Shown: one piece after another, positions 36,201-44,025 of the stretch
Numbering within the stretch: position 1 is the stretch's first letter
Layout: every line of letters starts with the position of its first letter
Assembly: GCF_943192915.1 (NCBI RefSeq)
Contig: NZ_CALPCD010000002.1
Location: 233,937 to 297,936 of the forward strand
Direction: 5' to 3'
Length of the DNA: 64,000 bases
DNA from: Anaerotardibacter muris
GTDB lineage: Bacteria; Actinomycetota; Coriobacteriia; Coriobacteriales; Eggerthellaceae
The notes under the pieces: model-generated
Told to the model about the DNA's origin: nothing
What the model saw: the letters and a program-made list of their open reading frames with translations, nothing else
Databases searched by the model: none
Position numbers and translations under genes: made by a program

Positions 36201-37134
36201 CGAAGGCGAAGGTTCTGAATTCGTCGTTAAGTTCCGCTTCAAGGTAGCCGAAGGCTCCGAGCCGCTCGCGCCGCCTGAGGAACTGAAGGACCTGCGCGCA
36301 TTGGTGGTCGACGATGATGTTGATACGTGCACGAGCGTCAGCAGCATGCTGCTCTCCATTGGCATGCGCCCCGACTGGACCACACTGGGTGAAGAAGCCA
36401 TCGCGCACACCAAATTCGCTACCGAGCAAGGCGATCCGTATAGCGCCTTCATCATCGACTGGATCATGCCGAACATGAGCGGCCTTGAATTGGTGAAGCG
36501 CATTCGCCGCATCATCGGCGATGAAACACCCATCATCATCGCTACAGCTTACGACTGGACCGACATCGAAGAAGAAGTGAAGGAAGCGGGCGTTACTGCC
36601 ATCTGCTCCAAGCCTATCTTCCTGTCTGAACTGCGCGAGATCCTCATGCGTCCCTTCACGGACGAAACGGAAAGCGACGAAGTGATCGTGGCTCAAGGCA
36701 ATGACAACATCGACCTGACGGATGCCTTCGATCAGGCTGCCGAGAAGTTCAAGGGTAAGCACATCCTGTTGGCTGAAGACAATGAGATGAGCCGTGAGAT
36801 CGCTATTACCGTGCTCGAAGATGCGGGAATTATCGTGGATGCGGTGGAAGATGGTAAGTACGCGGTCGAGCGCATGAAGGAAAACCCCGCGGGCACCTAT
36901 GACGTGGTGCTGACCGACGTGCAGATGCCCATCATGAATGGCTACGAGACCACCCGCGCTATCCGTGCGTTGGACGATCCTGCAAAGGCGTCGATCCCCA
37001 TCATCGCAGTTACGGCGAACGCATTCGAGGAAGACCGCGAGGAAGCCGAAGAAGCTGGCATGAGCGGATATGTGCCCAAGCCTATCAATATCGAGACCCT
37101 CTTCGAGACCCTCGAAGACCTCCTCGACGACTAA
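33211..37134 (+). CDS. BvgS-like hybrid sensor kinase with two periplasmic-binding domains and two receiver domains
   Basis: A 1307-residue membrane sensor. A first TM (about 43-63) leads to two tandem SBP_bac_3-type binding domains outside the cell (about 110-335 and 340-575). A second TM (about 586-608) follows, then a PAS-like region (about 640-765). HisKA comes next with phospho-His near 790 (NMSHDIRTPMNA), then HATPase (NQVLLNILSNAVKYTP, DTGIGMSP, GTGLGLAI). Receiver 1 is at about 1029-1150 with Asp in FIIDWIMPN, and receiver 2 at about 1183-1305 with Asp in VVLTDVQMP. There is no HPt or DNA-binding domain, so a separate phosphotransfer partner is expected. ATG 33211 lacks a ribosome site; TTG 33271 is another possible start. 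The domain set suggests sensing of amino acids or similar small molecules. Confidence 0.93.
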   Translation: MIELRTKYAIFRPDRNRYSDLSALSNSPQNDSSSKTTTPNRRGALIVAAIIAAVVLVVFCAVTTMQFQKSETATGSATQTQTRQLKNASEETFVTLDNLEIGKPDSTNRTVKAGVFAFDGYHMKDEDGELYGYGIEVLEMISKYSHLNFDLVGYDASWQDMMDMLEAGEIDLVTSASKTPEREAKFDFSLPIGQKSTVLSVAASNDKLISGDYATYNGMVVGEIPGNSQNDILAEFAKEKNFTYTVRQFTDNEALAQALQDGTVDAIVTSDLRKTNNEKTLDTIDTDNYYVIVRKGDTQLLSEVNYAIDQMNMNEGDWKHTLYYDYYGPTFSNEIEFTAREQAYIDEVRAGTKKISAIAASDRSPYSFEENGKLNGILIDYFAAVMEVADLPYEIVVPSDLQQYQLAIESERVNVVLDGIVGQYSSGDYFDNSFKSDAFMSASIVQVTRDDFAGQIKTIAVPDSSTGGLNGFWEDQEGVELIHYPTREAALQAVLDGDADCTYTYVYTAQQFMNRDSSDGLTYNAVYGLDVQFDMLVTANTDHELVSILNKCIKRVPESTLNRLVADYTSYSATDMTFFEYLEANPIILIVLGLLIAMVAVIIIALVLRGRWSNRLIATQEQSNQELKEQLSIVEALSHDYTNVFSVDPKKGVAKVIKLEGYVTRGLHDNPDEEQDYTVLVNHYIDDRVHPDDKELLRKEMSLDHVREETKSGEEYQGTYRILVDGEEHNFQYTYVMVEDGEDDFLLVGFRNIDEMVRKEQEQNEVLSEALAQAQYANQAKTTFLNNMSHDIRTPMNAIIGFTALAGTHIDNTDQVRSYLSKIMTSSNHLLSLINDVLDMSRIESGKVKIENKETNLPEVMHDLRTIVQSDIKAKGLEFYIDMLDVRNETVICDKLRLNQVLLNILSNAVKYTPQGGTVSVRITQTEAVQPDGTAEYQFSVRDTGIGMSPTFLEHVFEPFEREETATVSGIQGTGLGLAITKNIVDMMEGDISVTSTEGEGSEFVVKFRFKVAEGSEPLAPPEELKDLRALVVDDDVDTCTSVSSMLLSIGMRPDWTTLGEEAIAHTKFATEQGDPYSAFIIDWIMPNMSGLELVKRIRRIIGDETPIIIATAYDWTDIEEEVKEAGVTAICSKPIFLSELREILMRPFTDETESDEVIVAQGNDNIDLTDAFDQAAEKFKGKHILLAEDNEMSREIAITVLEDAGIIVDAVEDGKYAVERMKENPAGTYDVVLTDVQMPIMNGYETTRAIRALDDPAKASIPIIAVTANAFEEDREEAEEAGMSGYVPKPINIETLFETLEDLLDD

Positions 37135-37162
37135 CGAACACCCGGACACTTCGGGACACTTC

Positions 37163-37270
37163 GGGGACGGGTTCAAATCTGTCCGGGACAAAAAGGGGAC
37201 AGGCCAGTGATCCCGATCGGTGATCCTGCCCTGTCCCCAATGGGTCTGGGACAGTTTGGGACCTGTCCCC
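37163..37270. repeat. Nested palindromic repeat, copy E
   Basis: An outer unit opens GGGGACGGG at 37163 and closes ACCTGTCCCC at 37270. An inner pair GGGGACAGGCCAG (37195-37207) and CTGCCCTGTCCCC (37226-37238) has one mismatch. TGTCCGGGACA is again the linker. It begins 28 nt behind the kinase stop, preceded by a shorter direct duplication of CGGGACACTTCGGG. Confidence 0.85.
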
Positions 37271-37308
37271 TACCTCAAAATATTCGAAATTCTATCTTGG
37301 TCACACAG

Positions 37309-37947
37309 CTAAATTGACGCTAGAGCATCGACGATGGGCTGGTTTCCGGAACGCATCATCACTACCTTGCCAATAGTGTTCGGACGCTCGAGCACGCCAG
37401 CGAGCACCGCAGCCACATCGGGAATCGGGTTCACACCGTCGCTCGAAGGATTCAGCTCGATCTTACCCGTACCTGGCTCTTCCTTCAGCACGCTAGGCTG
37501 CACGATGGTCCACTTCAGACCCGAATTGTTCACGAGCCATTCATCTGCGAAGAACTTGGCGATGTTGTAGTCCATGATGGATGCAAGCGACGGAGATTCC
37601 TGCCAGCGCTTCGGCTCAAGAGCGAACAACGAACTGAGCATGACGAATCGCTCGATGTCTGCTTCTTTGGCTGCCTTCATCAGCTTCACGGCGCCGAATG
37701 CATCAGTTTGCAGCAGATCCTTGCCACGTGAACCTGCTACGAAATAGATAGCAGCGCATCCATCAATAAGGTCGATCATGTGCTCAACGTCTGTGTGAAA
37801 ATCGAACACGCACGGCTCGACACCTTCAGGCCAACCCACATCTTCTGCACTACGAGATGCGGCAACAACGCTGTGTCCATCCGCTAACAAGCACTTCACT
37901 AGTCCTTTTCCTACACGACCACTTGCTCCTGCAACGAATACCTTCAT
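37309..37947 (-). CDS. NAD(P)-binding SDR-like protein (atypical/extended, YwnB type)
   Basis: A 212-residue cytosolic Rossmann-fold protein of the NAD(P)H-binding NmrA-like SDR group. The nucleotide motif is FVAGASGRVGKGLVKCLL, followed by VVAASRS and the acidic VFDFHTD. The middle YFVAGSRGKDLLQTDAFGA and ERFVMLSSLFAL lie where the catalytic Ser region is; the Tyr in DYNIAKFFADEWL fits the YxxxK position (YNIAK). The C-terminus WTIVQPSVLKEEPGTGKIEL is typical of YwnB. GGGGGGAG precedes ATG 37947. It lies downstream of the iron-sulfur flavoprotein gene on the same strand, with 78 nt between them, so both may belong to a redox-stress unit. Confidence 0.88.
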   Translation of the reverse strand: MKVFVAGASGRVGKGLVKCLLADGHSVVAASRSAEDVGWPEGVEPCVFDFHTDVEHMIDLIDGCAAIYFVAGSRGKDLLQTDAFGAVKLMKAAKEADIERFVMLSSLFALEPKRWQESPSLASIMDYNIAKFFADEWLVNNSGLKWTIVQPSVLKEEPGTGKIELNPSSDGVNPIPDVAAVLAGVLERPNTIGKVVMMRSGNQPIVDALASI

Positions 37948-38025
37948 GGCTCCCCCCTTCAGATTCGATCAACGCGAAGTTTCTATCAATGCCTGCCAAG
38001 ATCCACCTGACGTAGGCGCATTCGT

Positions 38026-38571
38026 TTAGAACTTGTTGGCCAGATCTGCCGCCTGGGCACAACCGTCGGTCTGATCGACCGCGCCCACCTCGAGCACACC
38101 AGGAACGAGCACTTCACCTACTACGTTCCACTTCACCAAAGCTGCGATGCGTTCAAAGGGCTGTTTCAAGCTGTCCATCACCTCGACCTCGTGCTCTTCG
38201 CAGCATGCGATAAGGGCACAATCTTTGTTCGCGATGGGCTTTTCAGCCACGCAGAAAGAGTAGAGCTTGTCGATCACATTCTTGATCTGACCTGGGAAGG
38301 AATACCAATAGGTCGGGGTTGCGAACACGATACCATCAGCTTCAAGGATGTCGGGGGCGATGGTGTTGAAATCGTCGTCGTAAGTACAGGCCTTGCCGCT
38401 CTTGAAGCAAGTTTCGCACGCGTGGCACCCACCCACATTCGACGTTGCTGCGTTGAAGAGCACCACTTCGTGGCCATTCTTTTGTGCCTGTTCAGTGAAT
38501 GCTGCGACCATACGATCGGTATTGCCGTTCTTGCGTGGGCTGCCTGTGATAACGACGATCTTCTTTCCCAT
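38026..38571 (-). CDS. Flavodoxin-fold NAD(P)H oxidoreductase, iron-sulfur flavoprotein type
   Basis: A 181-residue FMN protein. It begins KKIVVITGSPRKNGNTDRM, the phosphate-binding loop of the NADPH-dependent FMN reductase family. The cysteine set in GGCHACETCFKSGKAC has the spacing C-x2-C-x2-C-x6-C, matching the compact motif that binds a 4Fe-4S cluster in archaeal and clostridial iron-sulfur flavoproteins. GIVFATPTYWYSFPGQIKNVIDKL is the flavodoxin-like active edge, written here as GIVFATPTYW and FPGQIKNVIDKL. AGAGGGA precedes ATG 38571; an ATG ten codons upstream is less likely. It is divergent from an HxlR regulator that probably controls it. The electron acceptor is unknown. Confidence 0.88.
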   Translation of the reverse strand: MGKKIVVITGSPRKNGNTDRMVAAFTEQAQKNGHEVVLFNAATSNVGGCHACETCFKSGKACTYDDDFNTIAPDILEADGIVFATPTYWYSFPGQIKNVIDKLYSFCVAEKPIANKDCALIACCEEHEVEVMDSLKQPFERIAALVKWNVVGEVLVPGVLEVGAVDQTDGCAQAADLANKF

Positions 38572-38689
38572 CAGATTCCCTCTTCTCTCAGTTAGGTCCA
38601 TGATGTATCCTATGAAATCATTTTGAGAAGCAGAATCAAGTACGCACTTGTAAGATAGGTACTATTCACAAAGAAAGTGTAAAGGAGCG

Positions 38690-39034
38690 ATGATGACCGA
38701 GACCACCCCTAGCATCGAGGACGCGCAATTTTGCGACACAGGCTATAGCTACACGCTTTCGCTGATCTCGGGCAAGCACAAGATGGTCATCCTCTATTGC
38801 CTGATGGAGTATCAGCCGGTGCGCTTCAACGAGATGAAGCGCTACCTGGGCAAGATCTCGGACAAGACGCTTTCGCAGAACCTGAAAGAGCTCGAAGCCG
38901 ACCAACTTATCGAGCGCAAGGTCTACCCGCAGATACCGCCGAAAGTAGAGTATTCGCTCACGCCACGCGGCGCATCCCTCATGAAAGTGCTCGACCAGCT
39001 TTGCGTCTGGGGAATGGAAAATCGGCTCGCCTGA
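38690..39034 (+). CDS. HxlR-family winged-helix regulator
   Basis: A 114-residue DNA-binding protein. SLISGKHKMVILYCLMEYQ, RFNEMKRYLGKISDKTLSQ (recognition helix) and KVEYSLTPRGASLMKVL are the HxlR family features. Cys15 (DAQFCDTGYS) is at the position used for thiol sensing in YodB and HypR of Bacillus, so it may respond to electrophiles or disulfide stress. AAAGGAG lies before two adjacent ATG codons (38690 and 38693). The regulator is divergent from the flavoprotein gene at 38571. The 118-bp gap contains ACTTGTAAGATAGGTACT, similar in style to HxlR operators. Confidence 0.92.
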   Translation: MMTETTPSIEDAQFCDTGYSYTLSLISGKHKMVILYCLMEYQPVRFNEMKRYLGKISDKTLSQNLKELEADQLIERKVYPQIPPKVEYSLTPRGASLMKVLDQLCVWGMENRLA

Positions 39035-39069
39035 TCTTGAAAGCAGAGCGATTTTTATCCAAACACCTC

Positions 39070-39136
39070 GGGGACAGGTCCTTTTTTGTCTGGACATAAA
39101 ACTGGGCACCAAGGATCGCCCCTCAGTGCCCAGTTT
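39070..39136. repeat. Repeat fragment plus hairpin, direct-repeat copy 1
   Basis: A single GGGGACAGGTCC half-unit (39070) runs into the segment TTTTGTCTGGACATAAAA...GTGCCCAG (39084-39133). That segment recurs with two substitutions and one insertion at 40224-40274. The stem AAACTGGGCAC/GTGCCCAGTTT (39099-39109, 39126-39136) can terminate both convergent neighbours. Confidence 0.75.
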
Positions 39137-39156
39137 CACATTCATCATTCTTAAGC

Positions 39157-40068
39157 TTACGCAGCATATTCAGGTTTGCAAGATTCCTCGAGCATGGACC
39201 GATTCACAGCTGCATCGAGTTGATCGTCAGAATACTTGCTCAAGACCTCATCAATCTGCTTGAGCGTCTCTGCTTTTTCCTGTTCATCACCCGTATTCAC
39301 CCGCACGTGAACTGGATTCAGCATGTGATAGCTGTCGTAAACGCTCGCAACGTTCAATGTTTCAAGGAACACACGGAGCTCTTCGATCATCTCGCGCTCG
39401 GAAGCTTTCTCGTATTCGCCCGCACGCCACATATCCCATGCGCCAGTCCCCTCTGTCACCGTCATACCCGTGCTGGAGATCTGTTTCGGATGCACTTGGT
39501 TGAATAGCTCGGCCGTCTCTCTGCCTGATTTCGCGCCCGCACCCTTTCCACCAAGTCCCAAGATATAAAAGACCGTGTAAGTAATGCCAGCGTTATCCAA
39601 ACGCAGCAGTTGCTCAACAGCCTCCTCGGCCGTATGGCCCTTATCCATCAGCTCGAGTGCATCGTTGTTTCCGCTTTCAGTGCCCACATACAAATGCGTA
39701 CATCCATTGGCTGCCAGCTGCCTCAACTCTTCATCAGACTTGCGCGCGATAGCATCGACGCGGCTGAACATGGAAATACGCCCGTGGTCGGGCAGTTCTT
39801 CATTCACGATGTCAAGAAATTCCATCAGGCGATGGGTGGGCAACGCGAAGTTATTTGACCCCACGAAGAAGATACGCGTGTCCGCAGGATAGAACGACCG
39901 CTGCATCAGCAGCTCACGGCGAAACGTGGCTGGATCGGCAACCTTGAAGGCATAATCTTTCGAGCGATAGCAGAACTTGCAACGATTCCAATTGCAACTT
40001 TGCGAAACAGCAAGCAACATGGAACGCGCCTCCCAGGGAGGGCGATATACGGGTTCTTCAAAAGTCAT
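39157..40068 (-). CDS. Radical SAM protein (COG1032-like)
   Basis: A 303-residue radical SAM enzyme. The 4Fe-4S motif is SCNWNRCKFCYRSKDY (C-x4-C-x2-C), as seen in the CSHNKCTFC-type families related to coproporphyrinogen oxidase-like and YgiQ-like proteins. LYVGTESGNNDALELMDKGH is the glycine-rich SAM-binding region, and YTVFYILGLGGKG is a barrel strand with a GG loop. AAAGGAG lies six bases before ATG 40068; the frame extends 20 codons further without support. The gene is flanked by direct repeats at 39084 and 40224. The substrate is unknown and no pathway partner adjoins. Confidence 0.88.
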   Translation of the reverse strand: MTFEEPVYRPPWEARSMLLAVSQSCNWNRCKFCYRSKDYAFKVADPATFRRELLMQRSFYPADTRIFFVGSNNFALPTHRLMEFLDIVNEELPDHGRISMFSRVDAIARKSDEELRQLAANGCTHLYVGTESGNNDALELMDKGHTAEEAVEQLLRLDNAGITYTVFYILGLGGKGAGAKSGRETAELFNQVHPKQISSTGMTVTEGTGAWDMWRAGEYEKASEREMIEELRVFLETLNVASVYDSYHMLNPVHVRVNTGDEQEKAETLKQIDEVLSKYSDDQLDAAVNRSMLEESCKPEYAA

Positions 40069-40223
40069 AGCGACTCCTTTCCCACTATGTAAAAGATGAT
40101 GTGTGAAGTTAAATGCAGATATGCTCATACGTTGATATTTCGAGATGAACTATACATACGTAAGTACACGCCGTCAACCATATATGGAGAAATGAAGATG
40201 ATGGCCCAGGCGAAACCATCCTC

Positions 40224-40274
40224 TTTTGTCTGGACATAAAAATTGGGCACCAAGGATCACCCCTCAGTGCCCAG
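40224..40274. repeat. Direct-repeat copy 2, upstream of the radical SAM gene
   Basis: A 51-bp segment with the same order as copy 1: TTTTGTCTGGACATAAAA, TTGGGCACCAAGGATC, CCCCTCAGTGCCCAG. It lies about 30 nt behind the metallo-hydrolase stop and may act as its terminator. Confidence 0.8.
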
Positions 40275-40301
40275 CCTTGCGATTGATTGGCAGACGAAAC
40301 G

Positions 40302-40940
40302 TCAGCGAACGCCCATAACGTGCTTCAGGTCAGCTACGGTGATGGCTTGCGAATGCCCCGAGAGCAACGCGGTCTCTTCGGGAAGGACCAACACCTTATC
40401 GCGAATGCTTTGGGCCAGTTCAGGGCCATTACCCGTCGGAAACACCGTCAAGCCAGGACCGCCCTCATAGACCACATCACCCACGAAAGCCACACCCGCG
40501 CCATCGAGCACATAGACCAGCGAATCTTCAGTATGACCAGGAACGTGCAGTACCGAAAGCGTTACGCCAGGAGCCACATCGATCGCGATCTGGTCGCCTT
40601 CTTCAAGCGACTTCGTACCCTGCAGCGTCAACCGCATACCATGCTCAGCCGATAGATTCAGACGCGGGTCTTCCAAATAACGCGGCGAAATGCGCGAAGC
40701 ATACACCTCTGCTCCCCATGCCTGACGTAGCGCATCAGCAGCGCCAAAATGATCGAAATGTCCATGCGTGAGCAGGATTTTCTCCACAGTCCAACCCTTT
40801 TCAGCTGCGGCCTGCTCGAAGAGCTGAGGCTGCGCGCCCGGGTCGATCAAGAGCGCATGCTGCGATTCGTCGTCGACCACGAAATAGCCGAAGGTCCCGA
40901 ACACGCCGCTTGCAAGTAGCGGATAGACTGAAACGCTCAT
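40302..40940 (-). CDS. MBL-fold metallo-hydrolase (glyoxalase II-like)
   Basis: A 212-residue metallo-beta-lactamase-fold hydrolase. The metal motif is LLTHGHFDHFGAADALR (HxHxDH). A further His follows in LHVPGHTEDSLVYVL, and an Asp-containing strand in VAFVGDVVYEGG. LLSGHSQAITVADL near the end provides the last His. The protein belongs to the short glyoxalase II-like group of thioester hydrolases (YcbL type); the substrate is unknown. The ATG overlaps the stop of the upstream DsbA-like gene (TGATG at 40940), so the two are translated together. This pairing suggests a thiol-related detoxification role, which is inference. Confidence 0.9.
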   Translation of the reverse strand: MSVSVYPLLASGVFGTFGYFVVDDESQHALLIDPGAQPQLFEQAAAEKGWTVEKILLTHGHFDHFGAADALRQAWGAEVYASRISPRYLEDPRLNLSAEHGMRLTLQGTKSLEEGDQIAIDVAPGVTLSVLHVPGHTEDSLVYVLDGAGVAFVGDVVYEGGPGLTVFPTGNGPELAQSIRDKVLVLPEETALLSGHSQAITVADLKHVMGVR

Positions 40941-41626
40941 CAGTTCACCGCACATCCCTCTGGGCCACATGCAGCACCTTGTGCCGTGGTCGAGAATTCA
41001 TCGTTGATAGCCTGGGTAATCGCTTGCTTGAAGCCATCGACCTCGAAGCATCCAGGAAGTGCGAGCTTGCCATTGATAACGAAGAAGGGCACACCAGTAA
41101 CGCCCATGCGATAGGCCTCGCTTTCGTCAGCACGAACTTCTTCGGCAAACGCATCGCTATCGAGCATGGCGCGAACTTCCTCTGCATCCAGCCCTGCTTC
41201 AACAGCAATATCAACGAGCACGTCATGATCTGCCAAAACACGACCTTCGGTGAAATAAGCCTTGAACAGCAACGGCTCCACCGCCGTATTACCCTTAGAG
41301 TGCGCGAACTTCGTCAGGCGATGCGCATCGAACGTGTTGGAATACTGCGTGTCGGCATAACGGAAGTCGAGACCTTCCGCACGACCCAATTCCGAAATGC
41401 CCTCGATACGCTCTTCGGCTTGCGGAACTGATAGACCATACTTGCGTGCAAAGCGGCTTGCAGTATCGGAGACGACCTTTGCCTCTGCATTCGGATCAAG
41501 CTCGAAAGCACGCATCGAAAGCTCTATCTCGTCACCAAGACCCATTTCCTCAATGGCATGTTCCAGCCGTGTCTCGCCAATGTAACAATAAGGACAAGCG
41601 TAGTCTGACCAATATTCGATCTTCAT
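40940..41626 (-). CDS. DsbA-family oxidoreductase, FrnE type
   Basis: A 228-residue thioredoxin-fold protein with a helical insertion and no signal peptide, so it acts in the cytosol. It begins KIEYWSDYACPYCYIGETRL with active site CPYC. VTGVPFFVINGKLALPG holds the cis-Pro. The C-terminus CGPEGCAVN is the conserved tail Cys pair of FrnE proteins, which take part in disulfide isomerisation under oxidative stress. GGAGGAA lies before ATG 41626. Its stop overlaps the start of the metallo-hydrolase gene, so they form a two-gene operon. Confidence 0.93.
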   Translation of the reverse strand: MKIEYWSDYACPYCYIGETRLEHAIEEMGLGDEIELSMRAFELDPNAEAKVVSDTASRFARKYGLSVPQAEERIEGISELGRAEGLDFRYADTQYSNTFDAHRLTKFAHSKGNTAVEPLLFKAYFTEGRVLADHDVLVDIAVEAGLDAEEVRAMLDSDAFAEEVRADESEAYRMGVTGVPFFVINGKLALPGCFEVDGFKQAITQAINDEFSTTAQGAACGPEGCAVN

Positions 41627-41836
41627 GTTGATTCCTCCAAACGTGCTGAGTTTGCTCTCAATACCAAGAATAGCTCGCGCGTTTGCAGGTTCAAGCGCAT
41701 CCCCGCTGTCGTAAACGGATTGTCATCGACCCGAAAACTGATACGGTTTGCTCCAGCCCAAAGCTCTCTTCGGCAAGTCAAGCTCTTTTGCTTTGGATCT
41801 TACTCTCGGCCCTTTAAGGTGAGCAATTGAGCGCGG

Positions 41837-43084
41837 TTAACGCTCGGCTTTTCGAATGTGCGCACTAGCCAAACCTGCAAGGGTGCAAAGCGCCACATCG
41901 ATCATCCAAAGTGCAATATATGAACCGCTCATTTCAAGCAGGATTCCACCAAGCCACGCGCTCAAGAACGCACCGATCTGATGACAGAAGAAGAGCACGC
42001 CGATAAGGGTGGCAGCTTCTGTGAGCGAGAACCGGCCATTCACAATGCCTGCAGTAGGAGAAACCGTAGCGTCTCCTGTAAGGCCCAAACCAGCGCTGAA
42101 GAGTATCGCACTCAATAAGGTCTTGGGCATCAAGAAGATGAAGATCAAGACCCATACCGCACGAAACCCGTAATAGAACGCGAGCAAACCACCCTTAGGT
42201 ACTTTTACCGATAGCCAACCCGAAAGCAGCGCGCCGAACACAGTAGCGACCCCATAGAGCGAAAAGGCCCATGAAGCTTCATCAGCACCAATGCCGTAGC
42301 TAAGAAACTGAGAGAACAGATGCGACTCGATCGTGACCATATGAAATCCGCAAGTTGAAAATCCTGCAATGAGTAGGATGAACACCTTGTCACTGAACGC
42401 TCGCCTAAAGAGTTCTCGAGCCGAACCATTGTGAACTACTTGGTTATCTTTCCTTTCGACCTCACAAGGGCCGCTCGCTTTTCTTGCCTTCTTGGGATCA
42501 GCCGCGGTCACCACGAACACGATCGGTATGAGCAAAACGATCGGCGCGATCAGGCTCGACAGCGTGAGCGAGATCCCACCTTCATCCAGCAAAGCTTGGA
42601 TCGTTGGTGAGAGCACGAAGCCACCCATTCCTGCCGCAGCGTTCAGCACGCCCGAAATGAGCATCGCTCTTTCGGGTCCCACTCGACGGATCGACGAAGC
42701 TAAGATCAGACCAAAAGCAAGAGCGCCCGCTCCGATCCCAAAAAGAATGCCAAGCGAAAACAGGAGCGCGAAGAAGGAGTCTGCCAATAACATGCCAACC
42801 ATACTGGCAAAGAGCAGCCCGACACCAATAAGAAGTACGCTACGATTCGATCGGCGCGCAGCGATGATCCCAAAAACAGGTTGCGCCGCTCCGAAGACAA
42901 GATTCATCACCGCAATGCAAAAGCTCACATCTTGATAGCTTGCCGAACAGTGTTCTGCAAGCGGATTGAGCAAGATGCCAATGTCGCTGCGCAGGCCCGC
43001 TCCCAGTCCGTACAAGATACATGCAACGAAACCGAAAGCAATTACAGGAAGAAATCCCTGCAAGACCTTTTTTGACTGTGCCAT
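41837..43084 (-). CDS. MFS transporter
   Basis: A 415-residue major-facilitator protein with twelve predicted helices. The first is VIAFGFVACILYGLGAGLRS. Loop 2-3 carries the family motif as IIAARRSNRSVLLIGV, and a central cytoplasmic loop of about 40 residues (KKARKASGPCEVERKD) separates the halves. The second half has YGVATVFGALLSGWLSVKVP. This resembles the monocarboxylate/oxalate-type group of MFS carriers, but the substrate cannot be fixed. It starts 30 nt behind the PhzF-like gene on the same strand, so both are likely co-transcribed and under the divergent LysR protein at 44026. Confidence 0.9.
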   Translation of the reverse strand: MAQSKKVLQGFLPVIAFGFVACILYGLGAGLRSDIGILLNPLAEHCSASYQDVSFCIAVMNLVFGAAQPVFGIIAARRSNRSVLLIGVGLLFASMVGMLLADSFFALLFSLGILFGIGAGALAFGLILASSIRRVGPERAMLISGVLNAAAGMGGFVLSPTIQALLDEGGISLTLSSLIAPIVLLIPIVFVVTAADPKKARKASGPCEVERKDNQVVHNGSARELFRRAFSDKVFILLIAGFSTCGFHMVTIESHLFSQFLSYGIGADEASWAFSLYGVATVFGALLSGWLSVKVPKGGLLAFYYGFRAVWVLIFIFLMPKTLLSAILFSAGLGLTGDATVSPTAGIVNGRFSLTEAATLIGVLFFCHQIGAFLSAWLGGILLEMSGSYIALWMIDVALCTLAGLASAHIRKAER

Positions 43085-43114
43085 CGTTAGAAACCTTAAG
43101 CGAAGTGGAACTCG

Positions 43115-43918
43115 CTAAACAAAGAGCTCTGCCTGCGCATACAGTGTCGCTGGACCAGAAACGATCACGCGGTCTCCTTCAACTCGACAAGTCAGTATGC
43201 CCGAACGCTTCGATGCCTGAAAGGCTGTTATGGTATCTTTGGCCAGCTTAGTTGCCCATATCGGCGCAAGCGCACAGTGGCTCGAGCCCGTCACGGGGTC
43301 TTCGTACACATCGAGCTTAGGAGCGAAGCATCGCGAAACGCAATCGAATCGCCCGTCTTGAGTTGCACGCGCGGTGACCACCTGCAGCAGTCCATCAAGT
43401 TCTAGAAGATCATTCTTGTCGGGCTTCATCTCGAGCACCGCTTCCTCGCTCGGTAGGACGCAGATAAGATCACGTGCGAGCCAGGCTTCTTCAGGACGAA
43501 TACCGAACGCCTGCTCCATCGCGTCAGTAACTTCAACTTGCACTGGCGCATAAGCTGGCATGTCCATTGAAATAAGATCGCCTGTAGGTTTTACGATCAG
43601 GTCACCGCTACATGTTTCGAACACGATGGTGTCCGCATCAGGCGCAACGAAACGATTCACTGCGAATCCCGAAGCAAGCGTAGCATGGCCACACAGGTCT
43701 ATCTCGCCACCAGGGGTGAACCAGCGCAAGGAGAGACGCACCTCTTTGCCATCAAGGTCGAGTGGAACGATAAATGCAGTTTCTGAAAAATTGTTCTCTA
43801 TAGCGATATCTTGCATGAGCTCCACCGAAAGCGGCTGTGCGGTCACGCATACCGCAGCTTGATTTCCTTCAAAGGGATTAGGCGCAAAAGCATCGATCAT
43901 GTATTGCTGGATAGACAC
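43115..43918 (-). CDS. PhzF-family isomerase/epimerase-like protein
   Basis: A 267-residue protein of the PhzF fold (two diaminopimelate-epimerase-like halves). The start is GTG 43918, which has AAAGGA six bases upstream; it reads SIQQYMIDAFAPNPFEGNQA, the family N-terminus. ENNFSETAFIV has the catalytic Glu, GGEIDLCGHATLASGF is the second core motif, and DPVTGSSHCALAPIWA the third. Family members include the phenazine isomerase PhzF and many uncharacterised enzymes, so the reaction is unknown. The MFS gene follows on the same strand, and a LysR gene is divergent. Confidence 0.93.
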   Translation of the reverse strand: MSIQQYMIDAFAPNPFEGNQAAVCVTAQPLSVELMQDIAIENNFSETAFIVPLDLDGKEVRLSLRWFTPGGEIDLCGHATLASGFAVNRFVAPDADTIVFETCSGDLIVKPTGDLISMDMPAYAPVQVEVTDAMEQAFGIRPEEAWLARDLICVLPSEEAVLEMKPDKNDLLELDGLLQVVTARATQDGRFDCVSRCFAPKLDVYEDPVTGSSHCALAPIWATKLAKDTITAFQASKRSGILTCRVEGDRVIVSGPATLYAQAELFV

Positions 43919-44025
43919 GACATTCCTTTCTCGGTCACTTGCAGATGCAATTCTTTCAGAAACCGCTATATTAGTAAAACGACTTTTCTTGATGTTATGT
44001 TCAGTTTTTCTTATGTTAGGAACCC

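Noticed and set aside
34885..37191. 768-residue open frame on the minus strand
   Set aside because: It lies fully antisense to the hybrid kinase gene. The kinase frame has all family motifs; the antisense frame is His/Arg/Val-rich without any domain, a side effect of codon bias.
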